Under the pieces are notes generated by a model that did not search any database, was not told the DNA's origin, and saw only the letters and a list, made by a program, of their open reading frames with translations. The position numbers and the translations under genes were made by a program. From Epiperipatus broadwayi (lineage: Eukaryota > Onychophora > Udeonychophora > Euonychophora > Peripatidae), in contig JAQFVV010000158.1 in the NCBI GenBank assembly GCA_028023455.1, positions 122,001 through 186,000 of the forward strand: a stretch of 64,000 nt of DNA, in the 5' to 3' direction. The stretch's first letter is position 1; each line of letters begins with the position of its first letter. Below are positions 34,421-46,449 of the stretch, one piece after another.

Positions 34421-36544
34421 TTGTTTTTTTTTAACAAAGTTATTGTGTCTAACCAGCTGGTATTAAAGAATACCTCCAGAACACATTTTAAAAGAATAAA
34501 TGTTATTAAATCAAAAGAGGAAAGGGATTACTATATTGGAGAAGTTATGATAGATGTTTCAGCAGTACATTACTTTGTGTCAAGATCAAGATTTTGACAA
34601 AGAGAAAAACAAATGACTACATTTAGAAGCAGAAATAATTGATCCCTTAGAAAAAAGATGTCATAAGGAGAAGGGGTTTTTGAAAAAAATTTGTAAGGTA
34701 GATTGAAGAAGTGATGTTTGAAACATTTTATAAGTTGTTCAGCTAATCAATAGGTTGGACATTTCAAGTCTTTCTTTCTAATGTAGTTCGTCTAGAGACA
34801 TGTTAGGAAAATTGCCATTTATAATCGATGAATTATTAAAATATTAATATAATTACTATTATCTAAAATATGCTATTAACATTGTTTTGTTTCAGGTAAT
34901 TTTCCCATGAGCAATCATTATAGTACATTGTCATTTTTCTGCAATATGTAAACATATTAAAAATCCCTCTTGTTACAGCACAAATTCTACTGTTTGAGTA
35001 GTCCCCTCTTCTAAAAATAAATGCTTACTCAACATAACTTTTATCAATATACTTTTTAAATCCCCCCCCCCCGTTTGCATATATGATTCTTTATTGAAAA
35101 ATCTTTTTCTTCCATATCGGATTTCTAAAATAATGATAAATCTGTCTTCCTATTGAAAATATAAGGTAAAACAGTCCATCTCCCCTTTTTAAAAAAATAA
35201 ATAACTCGTAGCATGGAAATGCTTCTTCAACAGCCCCTCATGGAAGAATAGTAAAGGAGAAGACAATACTTTCTAAGTTTATCAATTGAAGAATTTGAGC
35301 AGTTTTTCAATTTTATGTAATTTCTACTATATAGTTATTTATTAATCAGTACTTGGATTATTATTTAGGTTTACTATAGCCAGAAACTTGAAGAAAAAAG
35401 TAAAACTTTTGAAAAATGTTTTATTTGATCTGAATCTCAGATCAAAAGCATTGTAAGTGGATGTATAATCTTTGCTTTACAAGTTTTTATTTTCTAAGTA
35501 GGTTAGTTTACATATATTTAGCATTTATTACGCTTTGAATAATAAATTCTTTTTTTGCAATTGTTTTCAATAGAAAGGAAAAAAATACTATCAAAGCAAC
35601 CCAGTTTTGAATATCAACAATTATATTAGACCTTCATAATTAAATATGTTGATGGCTCAGAAATTAGAACATTTGGATCAGTAAAAATATAAAAAAATAA
35701 GGATTTAAAGAGTTGAGCAGTACTAAAAGGATTACCCCCAATTTTGAAAAAAGAGAAAGATTTGGAAGTAAAGATAAACCACTCACTATCCAAAATACCT
35801 GGTTATATGCTAATAAATAAGTATTTATTAGTCAAGTCATTCAACTTTCTAACATTATCTCTGTTATCAAAATAATCTTTATTAGTACTGGTTAAACAAT
35901 TCTACTAAACTATTTTTGCCATTCAATCCAGAAATACTATCTATTAAATGTTCCTCTTTGTACAGATCTTTTTTAAAACATATCTACAAATATCCACAGA
36001 TCAACTAGTTTATCAATAGCTTGCTTTTTTTGATGTTGGAAAACTAAATAATTCTAATAATAACTAGTGCTGATGCTTGTAGACAGGTTAGGATTAGATA
36101 TATTAACTTTGATAAAGTAAAAACATTTATCAATTTTTTTGTTAGCAATCTATTACAAACTATAGTAATTGTGACTTATAGAAGTTATGCAATTTAAAAA
36201 ACATTATCATAAAAAAATGATTGTATTTATAAATAAAACTCACTTTGTTTTATTTTAAATGCTGTCTAATTAACATTGTTGCCATGCCATTGATAAGTAA
36301 GGCCTGCTCTTTCATCTCCATCAAGAGCTGTTGGAAAGGCCTTTATCTCTGTAATGGACTATTTAAAGGTTATTTATCTTTTAACTCATTTAAAATTAAA
36401 TCAGATTTAAAATTAAGGCCACTAAGTTGAAAAATTAATATTTGATATTAAAAAATGAAATAAGAATTATGATTAAGCAGTGAATTTAATCAATCAGAAA
36501 TAGCATTTTCAAATCTTATCGGCTTAAATAATATTTGCATATTG
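34421..36544. other. Intergenic sequence, nothing recognised
   Basis: A C-tract of about ten bases at 35064-35073 stands out in AT-rich DNA. No gene, exon or shared repeat was found. Confidence 0.5.
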
Positions 36545-36563
36545 ATTATTATTATTATTATTA

Positions 36564-36657
<94 letters not shown>
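36545..36657. repeat. (ATT)n microsatellite
   Basis: About 37 ATT units run with two interruptions (TTTTATT). Open frames over it are not genes. Confidence 0.95.
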
Positions 36658-36658
<1 letters not shown>

Positions 36659-39600
36659 AACTATAGTTTCATTCTGCATAATAACAATTATCATCACGTG
36701 ATAAGTTTAAATAAATAATTAAAGCAAAGATAGCAAAAGAATACATATGGTTTAAGTTTATAGATTCTAACAAGACATGCATTTATAAAAAAAAAAAAAC
36801 ATTACTTCAGAAGTTAACAAATGCACAATATTTGAAGCTAAGAATTAAAAAAAAGATATTATCGTAACGCATGGAAACTATTGGTCTCTAGTAGTCAGCA
36901 TCGATTAAACAAATAAAATCAATATTGTAAAATTACATTTCCAAATGGAGTTGGGAAGGGTCACTTTTAAAGAAGAATCTAATCGGATTGAGAAATTGCT
37001 TTTGGGATGATTCTCGGCTAAAGAAAATTAGAAAAATATTACTGTCTGTTCTATTGAACAAATTTCTCCCATCTTGATTAAATGTCATGTGATCTTAATG
37101 AATAAATGACTGTAATAAGTTAAGATTTGATATGAATATCAAGTCACTTCAGGACTGAACATTTCCTTGCTTAGAATTATTCAATTTTTTAAAAATAATA
37201 TATTTAAAAAATTTACAAATCCAATTGGAGCTGTTTAAAAGACAATTTAAAAATAATGCAAAGTTACTTATTACAATTTAATAGATTTTGGATCAGTTGT
37301 GCTTTTAAAAAAAAAATCATCCTTAACTATAGAACCAGCATTAGAAATTTTATCATCCTATGCAATAGAATGATCTTTTTCTTTTTAAAGTAAACTCTCT
37401 TAAAGCCATGCTGTAAATCAACGTTTTAACAAGTCTGATCAAAAATTCTAAATAGTAGCTTTATCTAATGAAAATTAATAAGTTAATGAAAAATGATTAT
37501 AAATTGCATTTTTATAGGGAGGGAGGGGGAAAGCAATATATTTCTATTAACTTAAACAGTGCAGAGTAAGGTTGTATTTCTATTTAGAAGATAATAAACC
37601 TTCATCACTAATAAGTACCACACATAATATTAAACCAATAATGTTAAATACAATGATACTCTTGTTCCAGCCACACGATAAAGACTTCATGTTTTTTTTT
37701 ACAATTTTTGTTTTCAATAGTTTGTGCCTGATAATTGTTTTTTTTTTATTAGATATATTAGAATGTTAAAATTATTTTAACAAAAACAAATTGTAATAAT
37801 TGAAACAAAAAGTCACTGCACAACTATATTTATGTATTTTAATTCTACATTTTCAATTAATTTGATTATTTTTAATCAGTTATCTCATTACATTTGTTTG
37901 GTCTCATCGGTTTTATCTTTGAATTATATATATATAATAATAATCTTTCTATCTGAAGTGCTTTCGGTTAATTCCTTAACCCTCCTCAACTGCTATTAAA
38001 TTTAAAAATCAAAACAGAAGAAACATCATCAACTCAAACTTCGAATTGAAAGACTACATATAATAGTTATTTACCATTATATTTATTATTTTAATTGATG
38101 AATATTTTATTTGTATATATAATTTTTAATCAATGTTTTTAATCTTAGGCCAAGGTCAATTCATAGCCAACATTGGAATTGAAAATTTATCAAGAAAGAA
38201 AATATTCTGCTATATTTATATCATCTGACATTTCTATATTAAAAGCAATATAATATTACATTATTTTTTATGATTATGATTTTTAAAAAATATACACTAC
38301 AATAAATTTTTATTATGTAAAAATTTAATTCATGACATTCCTGAATTCTAGTTAGAGCAGAGAAGAAATAAATGTATTTTATGATTGATTTTTTTATATA
38401 ATGTAAGCCTATGCACAGATTCCACAATTGGTAGAGCTAGTCTGATCAACTGCCTGTTAATAAAGAATGTTCTTATTTCTAAAACTGTTTTAAATTACAT
38501 GTAATAAAAATAAAAGGAGATTAAATGTAACTGAAAAAGAGAAGATATTTTTTACAAATATGCAACTAACCCTAAAAAGTAGGGCATATTTCATTAGCCT
38601 CTAAATACTTGAAAAACATTTTAGAGAATGTTATATTTATCTAAGAAAAAATAAACTTTTATATTAGTCTAAAATAGTGTAAACTTTTTTAAAAGTTGTA
38701 AATTATTAATTTTTTATTTTACATTTTTATAATGTGATAACTGTTTCCAGAATTATTTTATCGCCATTTTTGTGATAAATTTTAGATTTTTTTTTTTTTT
38801 TTTTTTAATAGAAAGAACTCTTTGATCTTAAGAAAATATTCAAAATCCTAATTTAATATAGTAAAGTATGAAAGTATTCATCAAAGTCTGCCCTGTAGCT
38901 TTTAAGATATTATGATACTAGAATAAATTATGTAAAAACAATAGCAAATTACTATTTATATCAGTTGCACTGTTGTTATGTTATGCTATTTCTTAATTAC
39001 TCAGCAGTCTAGGGTCAAAGAAATTACTGTACACTCAAAATTTTTATATTCTGTTATCCATACCTCATAATCATCAGTTTAAACCTTTATATATATATAT
39101 AACCCCCCATATATTCCTTCTAATATTTTTTTTTATTAACTATTTTATCCACCATTATTTAATTTTTATATAACTTATTTTAATACCCTCCCCCCCTATA
39201 TTGTGCTGGTAAACTAAAGGGAGAGATTTTCAATATTATTATAATTACTCTATTCTTCATACAGTCATAAAATGGATTGCATTTCCAAATCACTTCTGCA
39301 AAATCAATTCTAGGAATTAAAAATAGGTTTTCCCATTCAGAAGTAATTAATTTTTATATAACTAATGATAAAGTTGTGCATTCATAGCCTTTATTAGAGT
39401 GCTATCTTTTCATGTAGAAAGAAACTTTTTGAATACAATAACCTCAATCCCTGCACACCCTCATTCTTTGTTAATCTTTGCCATTTTTTCATTGGTTAGA
39501 AATTCTCTCTCCTTTAAATTATAAGTGCTAGAATAAACATTTGAAATAAAATATAAGATATAAAAATTGCACTGATCACTAGAATTTATAAAATTACTAA

Positions 39601-39874
39601 AAACAAAATTAATACACATTGAAGAAAAAACAATCATATAAAAATACAATAAATATGAACTTATTAAAGCCTTTTGGAAATTCTAGTATTATATTAATTG
39701 TATATAATTCCATGACTGATCAATATGGACACATCCTGCAATATTTATTATCTTTTCATTGATCCAATTATTTAGCTGGACATTTGTTTTTCTTTTCTAC
39801 ATTCTTTTCTTAAATAGTCAGTCACAGACTACACTGAAGGCATACTTCCTTCATAGGTACAGATGAGTTATAAC
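36658..39874. other. Intergenic sequence, nothing recognised
   Basis: Homopolymer tracts (poly-T at about 38789-38806) and short TA repeats are present. I looked for exons and SINE boxes and saw none that convince. Confidence 0.5.
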
Positions 39875-39887
39875 TTATTCAATTGTT

Positions 39888-40153
39888 ATTAAACCATTAA
39901 ACATCACATGATCACCATTTCTTCTCATAGTTTTGTATTTAAGTAGAGATAAAAAATGGCTGCTGGTGGGTTACATTAGATCTAGATGCAGTGCTCTCAG
40001 ATCCAAGGCTCCTTACTGATGAAAGCTAGAAACTAGTCTGGGGATATTGGATGAGTAGACACTAGCTAGGATTTTTTACACAAGTCTTCTGGCATCCATT
40101 GATTATTCTGGCTTGCACTGAGTAGCACTACTGTATGGAGAGTTTTGCCCATT
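39888..40153 (+). mobile_element. Family A element, 266 bp, with 13-bp target duplications
   Basis: The direct repeats TTATTCAATTGTT at 39875-39887 and 40154-40166 bound the element. It starts attaaaccattaaacatcac and ends ggagagttttgcccatt. This long target duplication points to LINE-type target-primed insertion rather than a cut-and-paste transposon. No pol III boxes are convincing. The copies at 2399-2674 and 54485-54587 are rearranged or internally deleted relatives. Confidence 0.8.
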
Positions 40154-40166
40154 TTATTCAATTGTT

Positions 40167-40900
40167 GTAGCATTTTTCATGGCATCTACTTTTAAAACAC
40201 CAGAGTCTGGAAGATTTTGCTGAAAAGTGACTTTACTATATTAAAAAATCAATATCCATTATTACTGTATTATGCTTTTACAAAAAATGCTTCATCATTA
40301 GTTAGAAATATATCTGCATTTATGAGTAAAAATGAAAAGGTTTTTATTCAAGTCTTTGTTTGACAAAACCAATTAAAAATAAAAGGGATATAAAGAAATT
40401 TTTAATATAGGTTTTATAAAAAAAAATATTTTAGATAAAACTATTTGGGATCATCATTTAAGATTCATTTCACACCAAGATCCTCTTTCTCTATTTTAAT
40501 AAATAATCTATTAAAACAACTAAAGAAATATGGTACAAAAAATAGACTTGATTCCAAGCAAATTTTTCTAGGTACAGCAACATGACTAGCAAAATTTAAT
40601 CTTATAAAGATTATTGGAATTTTATCAATAGTTTAGGACGACCTATTATCTACCAAATCTATTGATATTATAACAGACTTGAAAGACCTGAATCTCATAT
40701 TTTGTTGGAATCTCTATAGGGGTCTTAATGATATTTTGTTAATATTAAGCAGTCTAAAAGATTAATGTGCTAAATAAATAAATTAATATAATCAAATGTA
40801 GTGTAAAAAAGTAATACGAATTTAGGCAAATCAGAAAATCCAACTCTGTTCAATCTTCATTTTTAGCCCAGATACATAAAAGTGGAAGTACATCAAAGAC
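40167..40900. other. Intergenic sequence, nothing recognised
   Basis: AT-rich with no frame or repeat identified. Confidence 0.5.
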
Positions 40901-40901
40901 A

Positions 40902-40974
<73 letters not shown>

Positions 40975-40977
40975 TTG

Positions 40978-41013
<36 letters not shown>
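40901..41013. repeat. (AAT)n then (TTA)n microsatellite
   Basis: A run of AAT switches at 40974-40981 (gttgttgtt) to a run of TTA, so the two halves form a potential hairpin. Open frames of poly-Ile, poly-Leu or poly-Asn on both strands here are artefacts. Confidence 0.95.
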
Positions 41014-41561
41014 TGGTGTATATGCAAAAAAATGAAAATATCAAGATTTATATTTGTTATTTTGAATTGCTGGCAGAAACAACCTATTATGAAAACATTG
41101 AAGCTTTTATTTTTGACGTTTTTATTTGTCACACTGATATTTATATGCTAAAAAGACTTATCATGGGAGAACTTTTAAAAAAAGACAAAATCCTCCATTT
41201 TTATTGCTGAAGAGTTTTAGACTGTTTACATTATCATTTTTTTATTATCAATATACTACATCTTAACTTAAAATTTACAGAGAGAGATCATTATGTTTTT
41301 GATACTTGTTATTGGCCATTTCAACTGCTCAAATTTCATATTGAGTTTTAAAAAGTACTATTAGTATTAATATTTTTTTCATTGGTAAGTCAATGCAGAG
41401 AGTAGAACCCACGGGAAAAATTCAATTAGTCACAGTGTTAAATTATTTTAGAAGGAAAAGGTTTAGAAGTTAAAAGGCAGTATTATAAAATATCAAATAA
41501 ACAGAATGAACTAGTATGTTCTAAATATTGACTTATTTGTGTTTCATAGAATTGTCATTTC
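41014..41561. other. Intergenic sequence, nothing recognised
   Basis: Plain AT-rich sequence up to the SINE target duplication. Confidence 0.5.
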
Positions 41562-41690
41562 AAAACTTATCTCTAGTCAAGCATTGGTGGGTGAGAGGTC
41601 AACAACAGCTGTTTTATAAGCAGTTGTCCCAGGTTGGCAGGTTCACTTCCTGGCTGATGCTATGACACATGGGAAAAAAACTTATCTCTA
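41562..41690 (+). mobile_element. tRNA-derived SINE, family F, with 14-bp target duplications
   Basis: The direct repeats AAAACTTATCTCTA (41562-41575 and 41677-41690) enclose a body that starts GTCAAGCATTGG and ends GATGCTATGACACATGGG plus an A-tail. The B box reads GGTTCACTTCC. It is more diverged than the copy at 43761 but has the same start, end and tail. Confidence 0.85.
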
Positions 41691-43745
41691 ATGTATTATT
41701 ATGATTTACTTTTTGTTTTATGTTTTTTTTTTTCAGCTTGGAATCAGAGTGTCTATATTCATTTAAAAACAATTGCTACTGCAGCTGTGGTGAACTGCAA
41801 TGAGGTGAAGAAATATAATCTGCTTTATAGTATAAAAGAACTTTTTCCTGCACCTGAATACATTGTTCTTTGATTCTTATTACATCTTTCACTGATTCTT
41901 TGTTTACATGATTCATTGCTCTTCCAGTCTACATCATTCATTTACTCTCAGTCTACATCTACCCACGATTGTCAGATTACTCTCTGTCTACAATTATTAT
42001 TGTTATCTATTACTAAAATCAATTCTCTATTTTTCAGTCTTGTTTCTATTTTTCATAATTTTTTTATGTTCTTATGTCTCCTTCTTTATTTATTATCTTT
42101 TATTTATTGTAAATTGTTAATGTATTTATCCACAGACAATGTTAAAAAATGAGAAGCTGGGAGAAATTAGCATTAATAAATAAGTCATAATAATTCATTT
42201 TTGAAAAATACTAATCAAAGATGACATATACATGCAAGATGTTATGTCCTGAGCCAAATGAAAAATATTGGATTAACTAGAAATGCATATTGAGGGTCTT
42301 TTTTTTTTTTACATATATTTTTTTGTATGTATGAAGTGTATGTAAACAGTTGGAAGTTTTATATTATATCTAATTAATTATTTTCTTTCTATTTTTTATC
42401 ATATATTATCCAATTCTTTTTCATTTACATTTGTTATACAATCTATCATGTTTCTTCTTTTTGCAGATATCATTCTTATTTGTGTTTTGACAAGCAGTAT
42501 CTTTTCACTATTTATAGTTTTTGGAAATGATTGCACAATATCTATATACTTATTCTAATGTTTCCAATAGTAGTTCTCTTCATTCTACTCTAAAGCCATC
42601 TTTGAGTAATGACTGGATACTAGATGATATAATACTATAAGATTATTATTTCCGGATAAATTAATGCACTTCTACTTCTAACAGCTAACTTATTTTATTA
42701 TTATTATTATTCAAACTAATAGACTGAAATTTAAAAAAATAGTCCTAAATTTTTATCCAAGTGAAATTGCTTATTTTATATAAATTTGACACATATCAAT
42801 TTCTATATTGTTGTTGGTATTAAAATTCCTAGGCAAAGCATAGAAGAGATCTACATTTGGCATTTAACTAAGGTCACTAAAATATACAGAAACTGATCTA
42901 GTGTGAGATCTTTATAATTATGCAAATCAAGTTGACGGTTCAAAACTTCAAATTTTTTAAGTTTCAAGTTATTAATTTGAATACTATAAAGAAATAAATA
43001 CTAATGTGAATTGATCACATACCCTTACTTTTGAGATTTAAATCTTAGTTTTCAAGACAAAGGTAAAGTCAAAACCTGGTCTCCATTGATTACTCAAATT
43101 TATAGCAGATGGCTTTGTCATAGAGTGAAGATGACCGTTCTTGGATTTTTCTTTATATTCACTGCAATGCTCAATCTTTGTACTATTAAAAATATTTTTA
43201 CTTTTATTCAAAATAATATTAAAGTCAAAATAATTAAAGATTTTCACTGTATTTAGTTAAGACCAGATGCTAGATGCTTTACAGTTCTATTAATATAATT
43301 TGATATTTTATTTCTTTTTTCTATTGCCTGAGGCACAAAATATTAATGAATGATTTTTATTGTCCAAGTTCCTCATCTTCCAATAATTTATATAGTTCTT
43401 GCTATTGATATTTCTTTGAAATTGTTAGAATTTTTTTATTATTTTATGCTAATGATAAACCATTAATTTAATATTGGATGTCTATTGTAAATGATCATAA
43501 TAAATAATTTTTCAATGCAAGAAATGAAATAATGCATTCCATTTTAATATGTTGATTAATGATTGACCATCATCTCTCCTCTTCAGAAAGTAGTTTGAAT
43601 AATTCAGCTTTATATATAACATTGTTTATTTTTATTTTTATAATTAGTTGTTTGGAAAACTCATGAATTTTGTATTTCATATTTACTTATTTAAATGAAA
43701 TTAAATCCTGATATTCTATTTTAATAAATCTAATAAAGAAAGAGT
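41691..43745. other. Intergenic sequence with a family C fragment and a weak exon-like site
   Basis: A strong pyrimidine tract ending TTTCAG at 41736 precedes a frame NQSVYIHLKTIATAAVV, with a possible donor at 41805; it is not convincing by itself. The family C block is at 42567-42627. The remainder is AT-rich. Confidence 0.4.
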
Positions 43746-43889
43746 AACTTAAATCACATTTGTCAAGCGTTGTTAGCCAAGAGGTCGTCGCACCCGCCTT
43801 GCAAGCAAGTAGTTGGTTGCAGATGGGTGTGGGTTCGCGTCCCGGCCGATGCTATGACATATGAAAAAAAAAAAAACTTAAATCACATT
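43746..43889 (+). mobile_element. tRNA-derived SINE, family F, best copy, with 15-bp target duplications
   Basis: The direct repeats AACTTAAATCACATT (43746-43760 and 43875-43889) bound a 114-bp body. The A box TAGCCAAGAGG (43774-43784) and B box GGTTCGCGTCC (43832-43842) each differ from the pol III consensus at one base. The long A-B distance suggests a tRNA with a long variable arm (Leu or Ser type). The body ends GATGCTATGACATATG and an A-tail. It keeps several CpGs and so looks young. Confidence 0.9.
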
Positions 43890-44640
43890 CTAGAGTTTCG
43901 GGTTTTCAAATATAAAAAAATCTTCAACAAAGTAATTAATTAATTCAAGTTGGCCATACTTCAGTCCATTTTGTTTCCTTCAAAAATTATATTATTTTTC
44001 GGAATTAAAAAACTGTCATCAACCTAAATGTGGCAGTTTTTTTGAAAATTCATAGCTGAGTAAATTAATTAAGATGAAGCGAATTATGCATTCACAAATA
44101 TTTTTTAAAATAATACTACCAAAGACTATCTATAACGTTATTTAAATGTTTTTTTCATCTTTATCTCAACTGAAACAAATGTTTTCACAAAAAAATTATA
44201 TTTTTTTACTTTCTTATTTTAAATAAATCTTACTTCCATTCATTGTTGAGATTTTGTAAATATAATCCTATGAAGAATGTAACATATTCATTAATTAGAT
44301 TTTGTTTTTCTAATTAATTTAAAAATTGTAGATTTAACGTGAAAACATCTACAACAACTTGGAACAATCTTCAAAAGAATTAAAGTCAAATTATAGAAAA
44401 AAACAGCATAATGTGAATTAATGTCTGTTCTTTGTCCTATCAATGCTTGTGATTAATTTTTAATTAGCTATGAATTAAGTTTATCTTCATAATGTAAAAA
44501 GAACTTCATTGCTTTATAAGAGAACTGTAAAGCTCATTAAATGATTATGTAACATCTTAAAAAAAGAAAATACCGGAATAAATTATAACTATCAGCTTAT
44601 TTAGTGGAATGGTTTTATTACTCGGAAGTTTATTAAAAGC
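43890..44640. other. Intergenic sequence, nothing recognised
   Basis: AT-rich, no supported feature. Confidence 0.5.
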
Positions 44641-44720
44641 TTCAGCACTAGAAATGCCAGAACTAACGCGATTCATGGTCCTTAAGATCCAAAGTCTCCA
44701 ATTTATCACTGTACTAAATC
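44641..44720 (-). mobile_element. tRNA-derived SINE relic, family G
   Basis: On the minus strand: TTTAGTACAGTGATAAATTG, then AGACTTTGGATCTTAAGGAC, then TTAGTTCTGG and AGTGCTGAA. The end blocks match 56819-56905 (ttcaagcactggaactaac read on plus). Confidence 0.48.
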
Positions 44721-45061
44721 ATATGGGACATAACTATCAGTAATCGAGTATTATTCATTTGAGTATAAATAGCCTATTATGTCATACATTTGCATTCCCA
44801 TTCTTTGCTCAATTTGTCCATTTTATCTTTTAAATAATTGAATTTAATAAATTATGAGTTTGTATAGTTGTAAGTTTAGAAAATTAGTATACAAAATTCG
44901 ACTGCATATAAATAATGTAGAAGTGTCCAATGCTGTAAACATTTTCATAAAGGTCTATTAATGAAACTGTTTAAGTCAAAATTTAATTCTGGGTGAAGGG
45001 GGAAAGAGGTTCGCTTGATAGATTTTTTAAAAGGGTACACTTTACATAACCGCATTTAAAA
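44721..45061. other. Intergenic sequence, nothing recognised
   Basis: AT-rich spacer between a SINE relic and the family B foldback. Confidence 0.5.
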
Positions 45062-45832
45062 ATAGGGATTTGAACTCAGACTTTCAATCAACTTTCAACT
45101 ATCCACACTATCTTATACTACTGATACACATGACCACACATATGTAGAAAAGATAAATAATCACCAATATATATATTTCATGCTGAATCGGCACTCATCA
45201 GTTGGTCCAGATTATAATCTCCCACACATATATTTAATCAATGCTCAGTTTATATTAAGATAGCAAATATTTATATTTTAATGGAAGGCTTCAATCTGTT
45301 CCAACCTCCAACTCTTCAGTCATCCATACCATTGAAAATCTGATGATAGAATGCTCAACCCCATGCTGATGCCAATATTGTTGTTACGCCCATGTTGATC
45401 TTGAGTCACTCTGACCTCTCATGTATAGAACACTATCCATTTAAATACATAGAAAAGGGATTTCTATACATGAGGAGTCAGAGTGACTTGAGGTCAACAT
45501 GGTCATAACAACAATATTGGCATCAGCATGGGATTTGGACATTCTATCATCAGATTTTCAATGGTATGGATGGCTGAAGAGTTGGAGGTTGGAACAGATT
45601 GAAGCCTTTCTCATTAAAGTATAAAGATTTGCTATCTCAAAATAAATTGGCACTGATTATATATGTGTGTGAGAGATGATAATCTGAACCAACTGATGAG
45701 TGCTGGTTCAGCACAAAATATGATACTGGTGATTATTTGCCTTTACTACATGTGTGTGATCATGTGTATCAATAGTATGAGATAGTGTGGATAGTTGAAG
45801 GTTGCTTGAAAATCTGAGTTCAAGTGCTCTAT
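45062..45832. repeat. Family B long palindrome, about 771 bp
   Basis: Two complete family B copies face each other: arms 45062-45430 and 45461-45832 with a 30-bp spacer. Termini read atagggatttgaactcagac and, on the other strand, atagagcacttgaactcag. Read outward, the termini contain GAGTTCAAATCCC, an excellent pol III B-box match, preceded by a region with tRNA likeness. The halves are in normal order, unlike the 5531 locus. Confidence 0.85.
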
Positions 45833-46449
45833 ATTTACAATTAAGTTCCAGGCATAAGAATGCCTGTATTTCAAATTATAACAGCATTTAATATAGTTTA
45901 ATAAAAGTATTATAATTGCGTCATTGAAATGCAATAAAAGTGATACAAATGCTGCTCCATGTGCAGAAAAAAACATGTAATATTTTCAATATTTTCTCCG
46001 TAAATGACCCAGTTTTAATATTACTTTTGATTTATTACATTTAACATTAGTAGTATTTTGTTATTTGAATGAATATATATATATATATGCAGTGAGTGAG
46101 GAAAAAATAATCACAAAATATAGCTGATGTCTGCATACATTTATTTTGTTTATTGAAACGTCTATAAGGTGAATAAACAGTCTTGATTCGTACAATTTTA
46201 AAACTCTTTTTTTTTATTTTTATAGTCGGTTATTTTATTACACATAAATTATGCCTATTTAGAAATGAAATAAAATAAATAAAAAATATTTTGATCTTTA
46301 TGAAAATTGTCTGATGGCTGAATCAATCTATGGTAGTTTTAAAATAAAAACTATCTTTTTAAAAAAAAAAAAAAAGTACTGCAGTTAAAAGTAGTGAGAT
46401 GTTTCTAAAACTCTGGCAGTATTAGGACAGCAGAGATAAAGGTTCTAAT
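45833..46449. other. Intergenic sequence, nothing recognised
   Basis: It contains a short AT microsatellite at about 46073-46089 and poly-A at about 46361-46375. No gene is seen. Confidence 0.5.

Noticed and set aside
40850-41151. Open frames of poly-Ile, poly-Leu and poly-Asn on both strands
   Set aside because: They are translations of the AAT/TTA microsatellite, with no start context or flanking coding sequence.
41737-41804. Possible exon after a long pyrimidine tract
   Set aside because: The acceptor is good, but the donor is weak, GC is only slightly raised, and T-tracts ending in CAG are common by chance in this DNA.
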